Source: Notospermus geniculatus (taxonomy: Eukaryota; Nemertea; Pilidiophora; Heteronemertea; Lineidae). From it: a stretch of 64,000 nt of DNA. Numbering within the stretch: the first letter of the stretch is position 1; each line of letters opens with the position of its first letter. The notes beneath the pieces are model-generated. The model was not told the origin of the DNA and did not search any database. It was given only the letters and a program-made list of their open reading frames with translations. Made by a program: the position numbers and the translations under genes. Below are positions 1-10,775 of this stretch, in pieces. The stretch lies in the NCBI GenBank assembly GCA_002633025.1, contig NMRB01001667.1, forward strand, positions 17,080 through 81,079, written 5' to 3'.

Positions 1-652
1 ACAGAAGGCCGAGCTCTGAAAGGTTTTCCTGCCAATGAAGAGATTTGTTGCGAAAACACCACAGAAATAAATGGAAATAGTGGTCAATCCGCTCCTCAGG
101 ACAGGGGTTTCCCAACAATATCAGCCTGCTACATGTTTCCTACGATAGAAATGTAACCGGTAAAAACGCCATCCATAAGGTGTGATATTCAAAAAGCAAA
201 TGAGCTTATCCCTGTTGCGATCGGTCAATCAAATCGACTGCCTTCTTTGTTTAAACATTTTGACATGTTTATCATGTTGAGGACTTTGCGCATGCGCGAA
301 CTCTCCGAGGAATTCCACAACAGAGGAATTCTGTGTCAGTTACACTGGAATGCGTTACCGCTATTCATGCACTTTCTCCTAATATGAAAATGTCCAACGA
401 CATGTGAGCGCGCAGCAGCGCATGATCGGGGGGAGACCTCCCGAACCCCCCCCCCTTTCTGGGGGAAACCCCCAGGCCCCTGGCCTGATAATTAGTCCTG
501 GTCAAGCCATTATGGGGCGCAGTATCAGAAATGCCAGTGCCAATGTTCCCACCAAAACTGTTCAGTGAGACCTACGGTGAGACGTACACCAAACTGTGTA
601 GTGAGACCTGGAAAGATTCTGACGTCACGCTTAGCAACGCCGCATTGCAAAT

Positions 653-897
653 AACCTAGTTTATACTTCGACGCAAACCCTTCGGCGTCCGACGCACGAC
701 CAAATCTGGACGCCGACTTCGCGGAATTGATTCACAGTCCAGCGTACTTTAGCGACGGCGACCCGTTATGAAACGACTCAAGTAATAACAGCCTCGCGAT
801 CGGACGCTGACCAAATCGTACGACGGGGTCGGCGTCGAACGCAAGAACGCGCGTCGGTCGCCGGCGATGGTCGTGCGTCGAGGTATAAACTAGGCTA
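653..897. mobile_element. Foldback element (MITE), ~28-bp inverted ends
   Basis: The ends CCTAGTTTATACTTCGACGC and its inverted partner (GCGTCGAGGTATAAACTAGG at the right) pair over about 28 bp with few mismatches. The interior is rich in CGACG motifs. No coding capacity. Confidence 0.75.
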
Positions 898-1294
898 ATG
901 GCGGCGATCTGTGAAACTACTCGCGCTTTTAAATCATCGTTTTTCAATTCAATCCGTTCATTAAAACAATCGAAAGTGTATTGAAAGTATTTTGGAAATA
1001 TAGTGGGCACTTTATTGAATATAAGGGGTACAAACGGAGAAAGGATAAGTTTAGTAACAACGCTGAATTTGTTCCATCGGGTCTGGAATGTCTCTCTCAC
1101 CGTAAGAACGTTACAGCGTTTATGGTTATAGCGTGTTTTGGGCGCCATATTTGCTTCACTCGAATGAAACTCACGGTATAGATTCGCAATGAAGAAAAAA
1201 GCGTTAAAATGAATAAAATGAATAAAAATGAGTAAGTGAATGAATAAATGAATAAAAAAGCGTTAAAAGCGCTTCGCCGCCGCGCTGCGCGCTC

Positions 1295-1648
1295 ACCGCT
1301 AGGGCTAGAAGGCTTCGGCTCTGGCTGCCATCTTTGCGACAAAAATTTGTCGCGGATCTATTTATAGATCATTATGGTGACGTCAAGGGTTACATGTATT
1401 TTTAGAATGGATTGCCGTAACCACGTCGGTGCTAAATGTAATCGAACATGCCGAATCGCGCGGAATGGCAACACCGAGGAAGTTTTTGATGAGAATGTTT
1501 GTATGTGTTGCAGATATGTAACAAAAGCTCAAAATCATCGCGGTTTTTTTAGACCGGGAGAAAATGAAATTTTACCGGAAAATGGACCGTTACAATGACG
1601 TCAGCAATAAAATGGCAGCCAGAGCCGAAGCCTTCTAGCCCTAGCGGT
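1295..1648. mobile_element. Foldback element with perfect 37-bp inverted repeats
   Basis: 1295-1331 (ACCGCTAGGGCTAGAAGGCT...) is the exact reverse complement of 1612-1648. The interior carries a 74-codon Cys-rich open frame at 1374-1598 on the plus strand (CNRTCR, CMCCRY). No obvious target duplication. Confidence 0.75.
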
Positions 1649-1842
1649 GGCTTCGGGAGCCAAAATGTATGGAAGGGTGGGGCAAACAAAGAGTAGTGGG
1701 TCGTGTGTCATGAACTAGTCATACTGATAAGGTGGTGCCGTTGCAGATCGAGCAAAATTTTTAGATTCAAACATTCATAGAATCACTAAAACAACCTGTA
1801 TACGGTTGATTTTGGTGTCATTTTGAAGATAAATTTGTCTGA

Positions 1843-2118
1843 TTTAAAGCCGCACAGTATAGACAGATGGGTCATAATCGGCGACCCTAGTCTCGGTCAC
1901 CCAGCCGCTGTTTCGAATCTGGGGATCCGTGTAGTAGTACTGCGGAACGAAACGGCAGCCTGCGCGAGACCACACGCAGCATTGGGGCTTCCCCCAACCT
2001 CAATGCAGGACAATGCTATAATATGAGGTTCTATGGTAATTATACATTACGCACGCCTGTAAACGAGGTTGCACTATGATTTCGGCCGTTTTGGGTGCGA
2101 GTACCGGTGCATACTGTT
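1843..2118. repeat. Dispersed repeat R1, copy 1
   Basis: About 275 bp, shared with 4480-5228: both start TTAAAGCC and share GTCTCGGTCACCCAGCCGCT and GCACGCCTGTA blocks. Copy 2 shows the ends are inverted (TTTAAAGCC...GGCTTTAAA), so this is a MITE; copy 1 has lost its right terminus. Confidence 0.75.
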
Positions 2119-2635
2119 AATGTCCAAGAAGCAAAAATTGAAAATAATATTCAGCGTTTTGTGAATGATAATTTAATTATGAGGAAGGTCAGTGGTGGAG
2201 CAACCTGGCGGAGAAAGTGGTATAATAAAAGGAGTAGTCCTCCAGAATTTTCGCAAATTTTCGACCCCAACCGGGGTCTTCTTCAGGCTGGCACTTTCAA
2301 GTCGAGCTACTATAATACCAGAAGTGTAGCTCAAGTCGAGCTACCGGAGCAAGTGGCAGTGCAGGTGGAGTTCCAGATTTTTGTTGTTTTCGAGCGATTT
2401 TGAGTATCAATTCGAGTTTTATCAACAAGCATCCACACTTGAACCTGCTACAGGGCATGTAGACTGAGAAGAAAGTGCTGGCCATGCCATACCATTATAC
2501 ATGTATGTGAACTGAATCGCGACGGCACCATTTTTGACGAACAGGCCAGTGTTTCGGATTGAAAATCACATTTCTTTTGTACGGTGGCTGGGAACGGACA
2601 CGTAATTATTTTTTTCAAATGACGAAGTTTTTTAT

Positions 2636-2873
2636 CTCAGGCGCCTGACTTACTAACTCAGGCGCCTGACTTACTAACTCAGGCGCCTGACTTAAGCGGG
2701 TGATCCACTGTTGCGATTTGGGCTTGTGATCCCTTACGATCACCTTATAAGGACTTCCGATTGCCATATAAGGTGACCGCAAGGGATGGCGACCCTGTCT
2801 CAAGCCAAAATCGCAACAGTGGCTCGCCCACTTTAGTAACTCGGGCGCCTGACTTAGTAACTCGGGCAAAAAT
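2636..2873. repeat. Tandem repeat flanking a large inverted repeat
   Basis: About 21-bp units (CTCAGGCGCCTGACTTACTAA) repeat three times on the left and about twice on the right of a foldback whose arms are CACTGTTGCGATTTGGGCTTG (2706) and CAAGCCAAAATCGCAACAGTG (2799). Confidence 0.7.
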
Positions 2874-3667
2874 TCACGAGCGAGCCTTAAATTTTTGGTG
2901 TGACGCACTCTGCTATTGACCGACCTATCGCAAGCTGCATTGTAGTGTTGTCAGGGATCATTCGAAGCCATTCTGCTTTCCAGGACCTCATTACTTTTAC
3001 GTGCTTTTGCAGCCGAAGAAACCAGACGTTTCCTTCCGAAAGACCAACCTTGGAAAACTACAAAGGAAGAGGTATGACTGTCCATGCTTTATGGACCTTG
3101 GTAGAGAATCAGTGGTTCTGAGAACTCGTTCACTTCGCCACCGTACGTCACGGTGATGTAGGGAGCGAGCGTGAGGAGTCGCTGGGTAGCTCAGGATCAA
3201 ACTCCTCCGCAGTGCCGTCGCATTCCGCATTTAATGATGCTCCAATTACCACACTGCGCCCAGGTGCCTTAGTGCTTTGCAAAATCGGCCTTCCCCGTAC
3301 AAAATCTCTCAAATAAAGTCAAAAACAATAAACAGTCTGCAAGTTTTTGAACTGATAGTGATGATAGTTAGTCACAACAAAGAAATAACGATGGAACTAT
3401 TTTCGCGCATGATCATCGAAAAGGAGTGATTTTCCTCGATTGTCCGGCCGCATCGCGTGAGCCTGGGTCCTTTTTTATACATAACCCAAACGGTGAACCA
3501 ATCAGATAAAAGTAGGTCGACGAAACGTTTGATGTACGTGCCCATGAAAGACTTCCATTCCATTGGCATGTATTGGAATACTAGGATCCTCCGCCGAAAT
3601 AGTCCGGACCTGGGGGCAGTGTCGTAATGAAGCATCATGGCACTGCGGAGGAGTGGGATGGGACGAT

Positions 3668-4468
3668 ATGGTCATCCTGAAGAAATCAGGTCCTCTAAGC
3701 TTACCTCCCTGACTCCGCACGCACGGGCCCCTGAACAAACAAGCAGCATTTCTTGCAGTAGGCCTACTGCCGGCGAGAAAACATGCGGCCAATCAGCGCG
3801 CTGCAATCAAAGTAAGCCCCGCCTCCTGCAAAGATTATGCTAATGACTTTTCCTACAGCTGTCTGTTGCTTTTGAGGCGAGCGAAAACTCGCGATTTGGC
3901 TGTAAAATGCTGCACTATTTCATCATTTGGGGTTGACTAAGATGACATTTTGGGTGAATAATGTCGTATGCTATACAAATGATCTGTTATTCGCTTCAGA
4001 ATGCAGCGTATTATGTTGAATGGGAGATGTTTACTCGTCCAAAGCCGTAGGTCAAATGAATCACCCGCCATGTTCGACAGAGTTGCGTTGCTAGTCACAT
4101 GACCAGTGTTGTCAGGCAACGTGCTTCAGTAGTATCCTTGAAGCTTGGCTGTTCCGAGGGTGTTCTTCCCCCACCGTAAAAGGAATAATATCGAAGTAAA
4201 GAACCAAATATGTGATAAAAGCAGCAGAATGTATGATTGCCAACGCTTAGAAAGTAGCAATAAAGAATAAATTAGACAAGTCTCGCTGGCCTTTGAGAAT
4301 TTGTAAGTTTCATATGGCCACAGTGAGGAATCAGTATCGGGAGTAAGCTATCTAGACGTCAGGGCCACTCTACTCCACAGAACGTGGCCGGTTTGTTCAG
4401 GGCATCGTGCGTGCGAATTTAGGGAGCTAAGCTAAAAGGACCTGATTTCTTCAGGATGATAATGGTGT
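3668..4468. mobile_element. Foldback element, ~60-bp imperfect inverted ends
   Basis: CATCCTGAAGAAATCAGGTC near 3675 is the inverse of GACCTGATTTCTTCAGGATG near 4438, and similarity extends through CGCACGCACG on both sides. The interior (about 680 bp) shows no credible coding sequence. Confidence 0.6.
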
Positions 4469-4479
4469 CCCGGTGGTGC

Positions 4480-5228
4480 TTAAAGCCAGACACTATAGAC
4501 AGATGGGTTATAATCGACGAGCATAGTCTCGGTCACCCAGCCGCTGTTTCGAATCTGGGGAACCGTAGCAGTACTAGCCCTGTTTACACTACATAAAAAC
4601 CCGCGTCTCACCCGGGCTTTTTCTGTCTACACCTGTTAAAAGCGCGGGTCTAATAGACCCGGGGATGAAAAGTCCGGGCTTTTTGAGCCCTCCGATTTCG
4701 AAGGGTTTTTGGAGGGCTTAATTTAGACCCGCGTCTCCTGCGGGTTTTTTAAGTAGTGTAGACGCAATAGGCCCGGGCTTTTTCTAGTTCTTGAACACCG
4801 CGACAGGCGGCGTGTCTTGTGGGCATGCGCGGTAAAAAGCCAGCACTCCAATTTAGCGCCTCCTCTTCGTGAAGAGTACGCTCCAGCAGCGACCCTATCG
4901 CCGGGCGTAGCAATTAAGTTCAGCTAGATTTTAGTAGTGCAGACGCTAGCCGGGTCTCAGGCGGTTTTTTTCAGGCCCGGGCTCGACACGGGCTCAAAAA
5001 GCCCGGGGATTTCCATGTAGTGTAACCACAGCTATGGTGTGGCTGGCTGCGCAAGACTACACACAGCATTGGGGATTCCCCAAGGGGATTCCCAAAATCT
5101 CGATGCAGGATAATGCTATAATATGTTTTTCTATGGTTCTATACACTACGCACGCCTGTAGATGAGGTTGCACTAATATTTCGGCCGAACTGGGGAGTGA
5201 GTAGCGGTGCATAGTGTGCGGCTTTAAA
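4480..5228. repeat. Dispersed repeat R1, copy 2 (interrupted)
   Basis: Full-length R1 with inverted ends CTTAAAGCC and GGCTTTAAA, split by the TA-MITE at 4577-5032. Confidence 0.75.
4577..5032. mobile_element. TA-flanked MITE nested in repeat R1
   Basis: Inverted ends GCCCTGTTTACACTACAT and ATGTAGTGTAACCACAGC, flanked by TA on both sides (4575-4576, 5033-5034). The interior contains many CCCGGGCTTTTT motifs. Relatives occur at 9604-9639 and 9664-10121. Confidence 0.85.
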
Positions 5229-6740
5229 CCTACAGCACACCCTGACGTCGACTCGGGCGTTTTTTGATGTCAGGCTATTGTCTGGCCAAGAGAAGAATCC
5301 GAAATGGTTGTAAACTTAACAGGTGACCTTGACCTTTCAGGCAATGGCGGGCGTTTTGGCCTTGGAAAGCTTCCGAAAAGCAGTCCTGAACGGTCTTCCG
5401 AAACTGTATGGTAGGCAAAGGAAAGAAAGAGGTAAAACTCAACCGTCTGTTTCATGTTTCTTCCTGTGGCCTTTCTCGGATTTTGAATCCGACCCGCAAA
5501 ATTACGAACAGCGCCACCACATGTTCGTCGGTGGTACTAATGGCTAAGCGACCCATCGGTGGCGTTGTCAGTCACATTGTGTTCTAACCATGTAGGCCTA
5601 CATGCACATCATCACTGACTGTCATAGCGAGTCATGTGATAGTCTCGCGGAACCAGCCCCTCGTTCATACTCCGAGGTCGTAAGACCGAGGGTCTGGCAC
5701 AGAACGCAAATCTCATTTAATTAAGGTCAGTGACCTTATTCCGATGATTCAAAATAAGGGGAGCTTCGCTGATTGGCTAGTCATTACCAATGCATCATGG
5801 GTCTCACAAGTTGGTGACGTACAGGCTGCTGTTTTACTCGCATGCTGCATGCTTTTTGCATTGATTGTGCATGCATGCAGTGCAGTGTAGTTGTGTTCTA
5901 CGTCATCGTCGGTAGATTGTCCGCCATGATGGTTTTACAAGTCAAAGTAACCATCTGGACCAGACTCTAAAATTGGAAATTGCAAGAGTCTGGTGGCACG
6001 AGACTAGTCATGTGAGGTAATCCACCACGGCTGTTTGAAGTGGATATTATTCTCAAATTTAATGAGCTATGAGGTCCTATGCGCTGCTGACACCAAGCGG
6101 TAACAACTGGAAATAAGGCGCTAGGCCCTTCCTCTTTATACCTATTTAGCATGAACTTACAATAGGCCGTAAATCCATTTCTACGCCCACATCAAAGTTT
6201 CATGCCGTTGTTTTTGGCTGTAAAGTACTATCTTAAAAAATCATTCTATAACTTAGTAGGGGATCTCTCACTAAGTTAATGCCGATTGTTTCATAAAGAA
6301 TCTCTTTGCCAACATTTCTAATGAACGCCTCCAGTTTCGAGTAAACCTACACAATGAAATACAATACAACGTACCTCCCATTCACACAAATTATAGAGGG
6401 CGAACAATGCCAAAAACGGAATGAATTTCTATTGAAAACAGGTTTTAAGTCAAAATCACCGCTTATTCTCGACGGACCCAAAAAATGATTCTATAACTTA
6501 TTTAGCGTTACCTCTTACCTAATCAAGGTTCAATCTGTGGGGAGAATACTTGTTTGTGTACTTCTAGCTTAGTGCTCGCAGTTTTTGACCGCAAACCGCA
6601 AACTAACCACAACGTTTGCCATATATGGCCATCAATGCTTACGAGATAGACATGTACACGAAGCACTAGCTTCAAACAGTCGTGCCACGCCTCCTATTGG
6701 GTAGACTTCTTGCTCAGACATTTTGCTGTTCGTTTCATAG
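5229..6740. other. Upstream flank of the MGAT4C-like exon, nothing clear
   Basis: Contains only short ATG ORFs without recognisable domains. Earlier exons of the glycosyltransferase would be expected on the plus strand here or further left, but none was convincing. Confidence 0.4.
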
Positions 6741-7912
6741 GGTTTCTTACAATTGGAATTCCGTCCATCCCAAGAACTAACGGTCGAAAGTACCTGCTGA
6801 AAACCATCGAGCAGTTTATCAAGAAAACTCGGCCCGAGGAGCAACATGACGTCATCCTGGTCGTCTATCTCGGAACGTTTGATCGGGAAAACAACAGCGC
6901 CACAGCGGCAGAAATTGTCACTAAGTATGGTGCCTATGTTGAGAGCGGATTTATACATATCGTGGAAGCTTTGGAAGAATTTTATCCAAAACTTGACGTG
7001 CGGAAACGGAATTATAAAGATCCACTCGACAGGGTGAAGTGGCGCTCAAAACAAGTAGTGGATTTCGCGTATACGTTTACATACTGTCAGAATCTTTCGC
7101 AGTATCACCTACAGATCGAAGATGACGTCATTCCCGCCAAAGATTACGTAGACGGGATCAAACAATACTTGCAGGTTGTTCGGAATAATTTCTGGTCAAC
7201 CGTTGAGTTTTCCTCGTTGGGATATATTGGTAAATTGCACAAATCTGATGAACTGGCAAGCATAGCGCTGTTCTACATGATGTTTTACTTCGAAAAACCT
7301 GTCGACTGGTTATTGTTTGACTATCTTAGGATGCGGGTACAAACCAAACGATTAATCCGACCACAGGCCCTTTTCCAACATGTCGGTGCTGTTTCTTCCC
7401 TTCAGGGAAATGAGAACCCCCTCGTTGATTCGAGTTTCCGTCATATCGCCATCACAAAGACACCAGACAACCCCCCTGCTAAACTCTACACCAACATATC
7501 CGTCTATAAAGGTAACAATATTTCTAATGCCTATTCTTGCGACGAAAATAAATTTTTCTGGGGCAGGGTGCCACGTGAAAATGATGTCATATTTGTAATA
7601 TTTGACGCAGCTGTAAAATTAGACAGAATCATCATGCATTCTGGAGGTGCCCGGTACCCAAACGACTTTATTCGATTCGGCCGTGTTGATGTCAGCCCTG
7701 AGATTAAAATATGGAACTCAAATGTTTCGCTGATAGAGTGTGCTGATTACAAAAACCTTGGGAGTTTCGAAGACGGAGTTTTGGATGCACAAGGCCTTGG
7801 ATTTTCGATTCCCTTTAAAACCAAGTGTTTGCGAATAAAACTAACGCAGAGGCAGGAAGAGTGGATCATGTTAAAAGATATATGTATTTACACAGTAAAG
7901 ACGAAACAATGA
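6741..7912 (+). CDS. MGAT4C-like N-acetylglucosaminyltransferase (GT54), last coding exon
   Basis: Golgi type II enzyme of the GnT-IV family, which adds beta-1,4-GlcNAc to the alpha-1,3 mannose arm of N-glycans. The exon opens after TTTCATAG at 6740 with FLTIGIPSIPRTNGRKYLL, the start of the GT54 catalytic domain, followed by DVILVVYLGTF, FYPKLDVRKRNY, DRVKWRSKQVVDFAY and the acidic metal/nucleotide motif IEDD at about residues 125-128 of the exon. DNPPAKLYTNI and FFWGRVP mark the start of the C-terminal domain, which runs to TGA. Best resemblance is to MGAT4C. An ORF can be opened at TTG 6710 but has no ATG there; the earlier exons (cytoplasmic tail, membrane anchor, stem) were not found in the window. 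It could also be a truncated paralogue. N-glycosylation sites NNS and NLS are present. Confidence 0.9.
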
Positions 7913-7927
7913 ATCGAGTCGTGTTCA

Positions 7928-7960
7928 TTCTTTCTTTCTTTCTTTCTTTCTTTCTTTCCT
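7928..7960. repeat. (TTTC)n microsatellite
   Basis: Seven or more TTTC units just after the stop codon of the MGAT4C-like exon, in its presumed 3' UTR. Confidence 0.9.
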
Positions 7961-8630
7961 TCTTGGCGATTGTCACACGTTTCTGACAAAAGGCTGAACC
8001 ATTCGATCTTAGAATTTTTACGCGATGTGTATCTCATATCTGGCCATGTCTGAAGCGTTTCATTTCCTCAATCAAAGTTAGCCGGGGTGATTTTTGTGGC
8101 AATTTTACCGAGTTTTCAACCTCCACGCAGTTCTTGCTGACCTTTGCCATAGCATGCGCAGTGGCATCATATAGCATGTCGAGAAATCGGTGCCTGGAAT
8201 GATGCTCTGTTCCCGGCCTGAGCGTTGGCTCCTTCCACGATCGCTTTCCGTCCTGAACGTTCAGTTCTTAGATCTACGGCAAGGAGGCAGCACCTAAACT
8301 TAATGCGACTCTCGGTATGAGGAAAATAATGCTCATAAGTTCTACAACCTGCTTGTTATTGACTGAGTAAGTGTTTGAGTGTTATTTTTTATTGGCCGAT
8401 TCCTGGGTGTGTATGTTAGTACACCTCCTGTGCACAAGCGACCGTTTTAGCATTGGCAAAATCTGGCATAGGTCTACTTGGATTTGGTTTCGCGTTTTTG
8501 TCAGACAGGCGGAGAACACGGACGAGTGGCGTATCCTAGCGGCGATGTGTACGTGCAGACTGTTTCCATGTGGACACTTTCGTACAAATGACAACATCTC
8601 GGGCTTGTACGAGCTTATTCATTCTTTCCG

Positions 8631-8636
8631 AATAAA
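8631..8636 (+). terminator. Possible poly(A) signal AATAAA
   Basis: AATAAA 719 nt after the stop of the MGAT4C-like exon, the first clear one on this strand. It could end that transcript, but such hexamers also arise by chance in this A/T-rich DNA. Confidence 0.3.
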
Positions 8637-9603
8637 GTATTGCCAGGAACACCCTTTGTATTCAGCCGTGGGGCAGTCGGATGCCTGTCTACTTCGACTT
8701 CCGAGCGGGTATTGCTAAAATCCAATCAAGTGTTCCTAGAGTTGGCTTACCGATGCCAAGGCAAATTTGACCAATCTACATCAAATGGGGGATGATGGAG
8801 GGTCAATATTTGGACTGAAATGATTGATGTCACGTGGTCTTTGAGATTTTATGCGCTGTTTTTAATGACGCCACGGAAATGTGCTGAGAAGAGGGCTGAC
8901 CACCAGTCACCCTTCAGTCACGTGGCCTGACTACAAGTGCAGGCGAAGGAGGGAAGGAAGTTGAATTTTTCTCCAAGAAGATAGCTTTCCTAACAAACTA
9001 TAGAGTGCTGCACTGGGGGCGTCACTTCAGGAAAGGTCACTGGCAAACTGTCTTTAGCATCAACGATACTGCTAATTTCGCTACCGATATCAAGACTTGT
9101 TATTTTATGATAGGAGAAGATAGTCTTTTGCTCTTTTCAAAAATTACCGAGTAAGAAGACGAGGAGGTTGTGTCATGGGTTCGGCCGGAGATGTCGCGGT
9201 ATTTTGGGTATCGGTAGGGCCGCATTGCACGTCCAAGTTGGCTAAAGATAAATTGATATGTTTTATGAGAAACCTAACCAGAATTGGCCGAGTGTCGTGT
9301 GGAATGAGTCACTAACCAAGACAAACTATGGCCAATCACCATTCACATTGGTTGACCAATCAGGAACGAGTAGCAATGTCCGTATCTACGTTGACAATTT
9401 TCGTGCCTTCCTGCTTTCTGTTTATAGGTGCTGCATGAAACCTNATGTCAATAGCCAGACTTCACCAACAATACCAAGGTCTGCCTGACAACCGAAGGTC
9501 CGCCCATCGAGCTCCAGATGCCTCAAACGTACTATAGTGTAGCGACCATCAACCTCGGCCCGAGCGTAACGAATCTCTGGGTACGAGATTGAGGTCTGAC
9601 TGC

Positions 9604-9639
9604 AAAAAAACCGGGGATTTTATGTAGTGTAACCACGGC
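9604..9639. mobile_element. Terminal fragment of the TA-MITE family
   Basis: CGGGGATTTTATGTAGTGTA followed by ACCACGGC then TA: the right end of the 4577-5032 family. The left part is missing. Confidence 0.7.
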
Positions 9640-9663
9640 TAATGAATCGAATCGTGTCCATTA

Positions 9664-10121
9664 GCAGTGGTTACACTACATAAATCCCCGTGCTTTCCCC
9701 GGGGATTTTGCGGTTACACCTATAAATCGCCGTGTCTAAATAGACCCGTGTCTGAAATCCCCGTGCTTCTTAGCCCCAGCGATGTCGAAGGGGAAACGCC
9801 GGGGCTATTTAGACACTGGTATTTTATGAAGTGTAAACGCGAAATCCCCGTGTCTACCTGCAGTTCCAGACACCCCGACAGACGGCGATGCAAATTGATG
9901 ACTCATGCGCATGCGCATAGGCTATTTCACGCCGCCAGGAACCGCTTGATTACGGAGAATTGCCTATGCGGTGCCCCTATCGCCGGGTAACGGAACTTAT
10001 TACCTATCGCATTTTGTGTAGTGTAACCGCTCGCCGTGTCAACGCCGTGTTTGTTCTGTTTCGGAAAAAACCCGTGAGTGTCTCAAAAAGCACAGGGATT
10101 TTAGATAGGTGTAACCAGGAT
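9664..10121. mobile_element. TA-MITE, second full copy
   Basis: Left end GCAGTGGTTACACTACATAA preceded by TA, right end AGGTGTAACCAGGA. Same layout as 4577-5032 with CCCCG-rich interior. It sits 24 bp from the fragment at 9604-9639. Confidence 0.75.
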
Positions 10122-10129
10122 TATTACTT

Positions 10130-10204
10130 TTATGTTCAGCCATGGAGGTATATAATCTTATTTTATACCTCCATGGTTCAGCACACCATATGTGTGCTGA
10201 ACAT
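10130..10204. repeat. Two adjacent hairpins
   Basis: CCATGGAGGTATA pairs with TATACCTCCATGG, followed directly by TTCAGCACAC pairing with GTGTGCTGAA. The compound palindrome lies between two MITEs. Confidence 0.65.
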
Positions 10205-10207
10205 ATT

Positions 10208-10356
10208 GGCCCGTATTCACAAAGGGTGATCATCGCGCGATTAAGACTTAGACGCGTGTAACTTCGTCAAATGCATGGTGGAAGTGTGTGCATTTAGTAA
10301 AGTTACACGCGTCTAAGTCGTAGTCACGCGATGATCACCCTTTGTGAATACGGCCC
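10208..10356. mobile_element. Palindromic MITE, GGCCCGTATTCAC ends
   Basis: Near-perfect palindrome: GGCCCGTATTCACAAAGGGT on the left, its inverse on the right; the arms continue through GACTTAGACGCGTGTAACTT. A related copy is at 37657-37785. Confidence 0.85.
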
Positions 10357-10385
10357 ATTGATTTTACTCAGCCTCTTTCTTTGTT

Positions 10386-10460
10386 TCTATCTGGGCGATT
10401 GTCACACGTTTCTGACAAAACGGCTGAACCTATCAGTCATAATTTTTACACGACGGCAGG
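10386..10460. repeat. Copy of sequence found after the MGAT4C-like exon
   Basis: GGCGATTGTCACACGTTTCT and the following 50 bp match 7965-8030 with a few changes. Confidence 0.7.
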
Positions 10461-10527
10461 GGACCAGTCTATATTTCCATCTGGACTGTAACTACTGCAG
10501 CTTTGGCCGAAACATCTGTGGCCTCGT

Positions 10528-10737
10528 TCACGCAGACTCTGTAGGACTTGGGAATCTTAAGATGACGGTTCCCAATTTCACTGAGCCTGAGGCAGGATCT
10601 GTGATCCGCATGAGCCACGGCAGATCCCTGAATTTTTGGCCCATTTGTACCGTGAAAAAGCCATGTGATTTGTACTGTCCTACCCACTTCTTCATCAATG
10701 TCGTTGGTTTTCCTTTCTTTTGACCGCTACCATCCAT
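10528..10737 (-). CDS. Short open frame downstream of the 344-aa ORF
   Basis: A 69-residue frame (includes ITDPASGSVKLGTVILRF) begins 39 nt past the end of the 344-aa ORF, on the same strand but in another frame. It may be a frameshifted or spliced continuation, or chance. No family recognised. Confidence 0.2.
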   Translation of the reverse strand: MDGSGQKKGKPTTLMKKWVGQYKSHGFFTVQMGQKFRDLPWLMRITDPASGSVKLGTVILRFPSPTESA

Positions 10738-10775
10738 CCAGGTCCGTTTTCCCTAAAGGAAACATGGATACTAGT

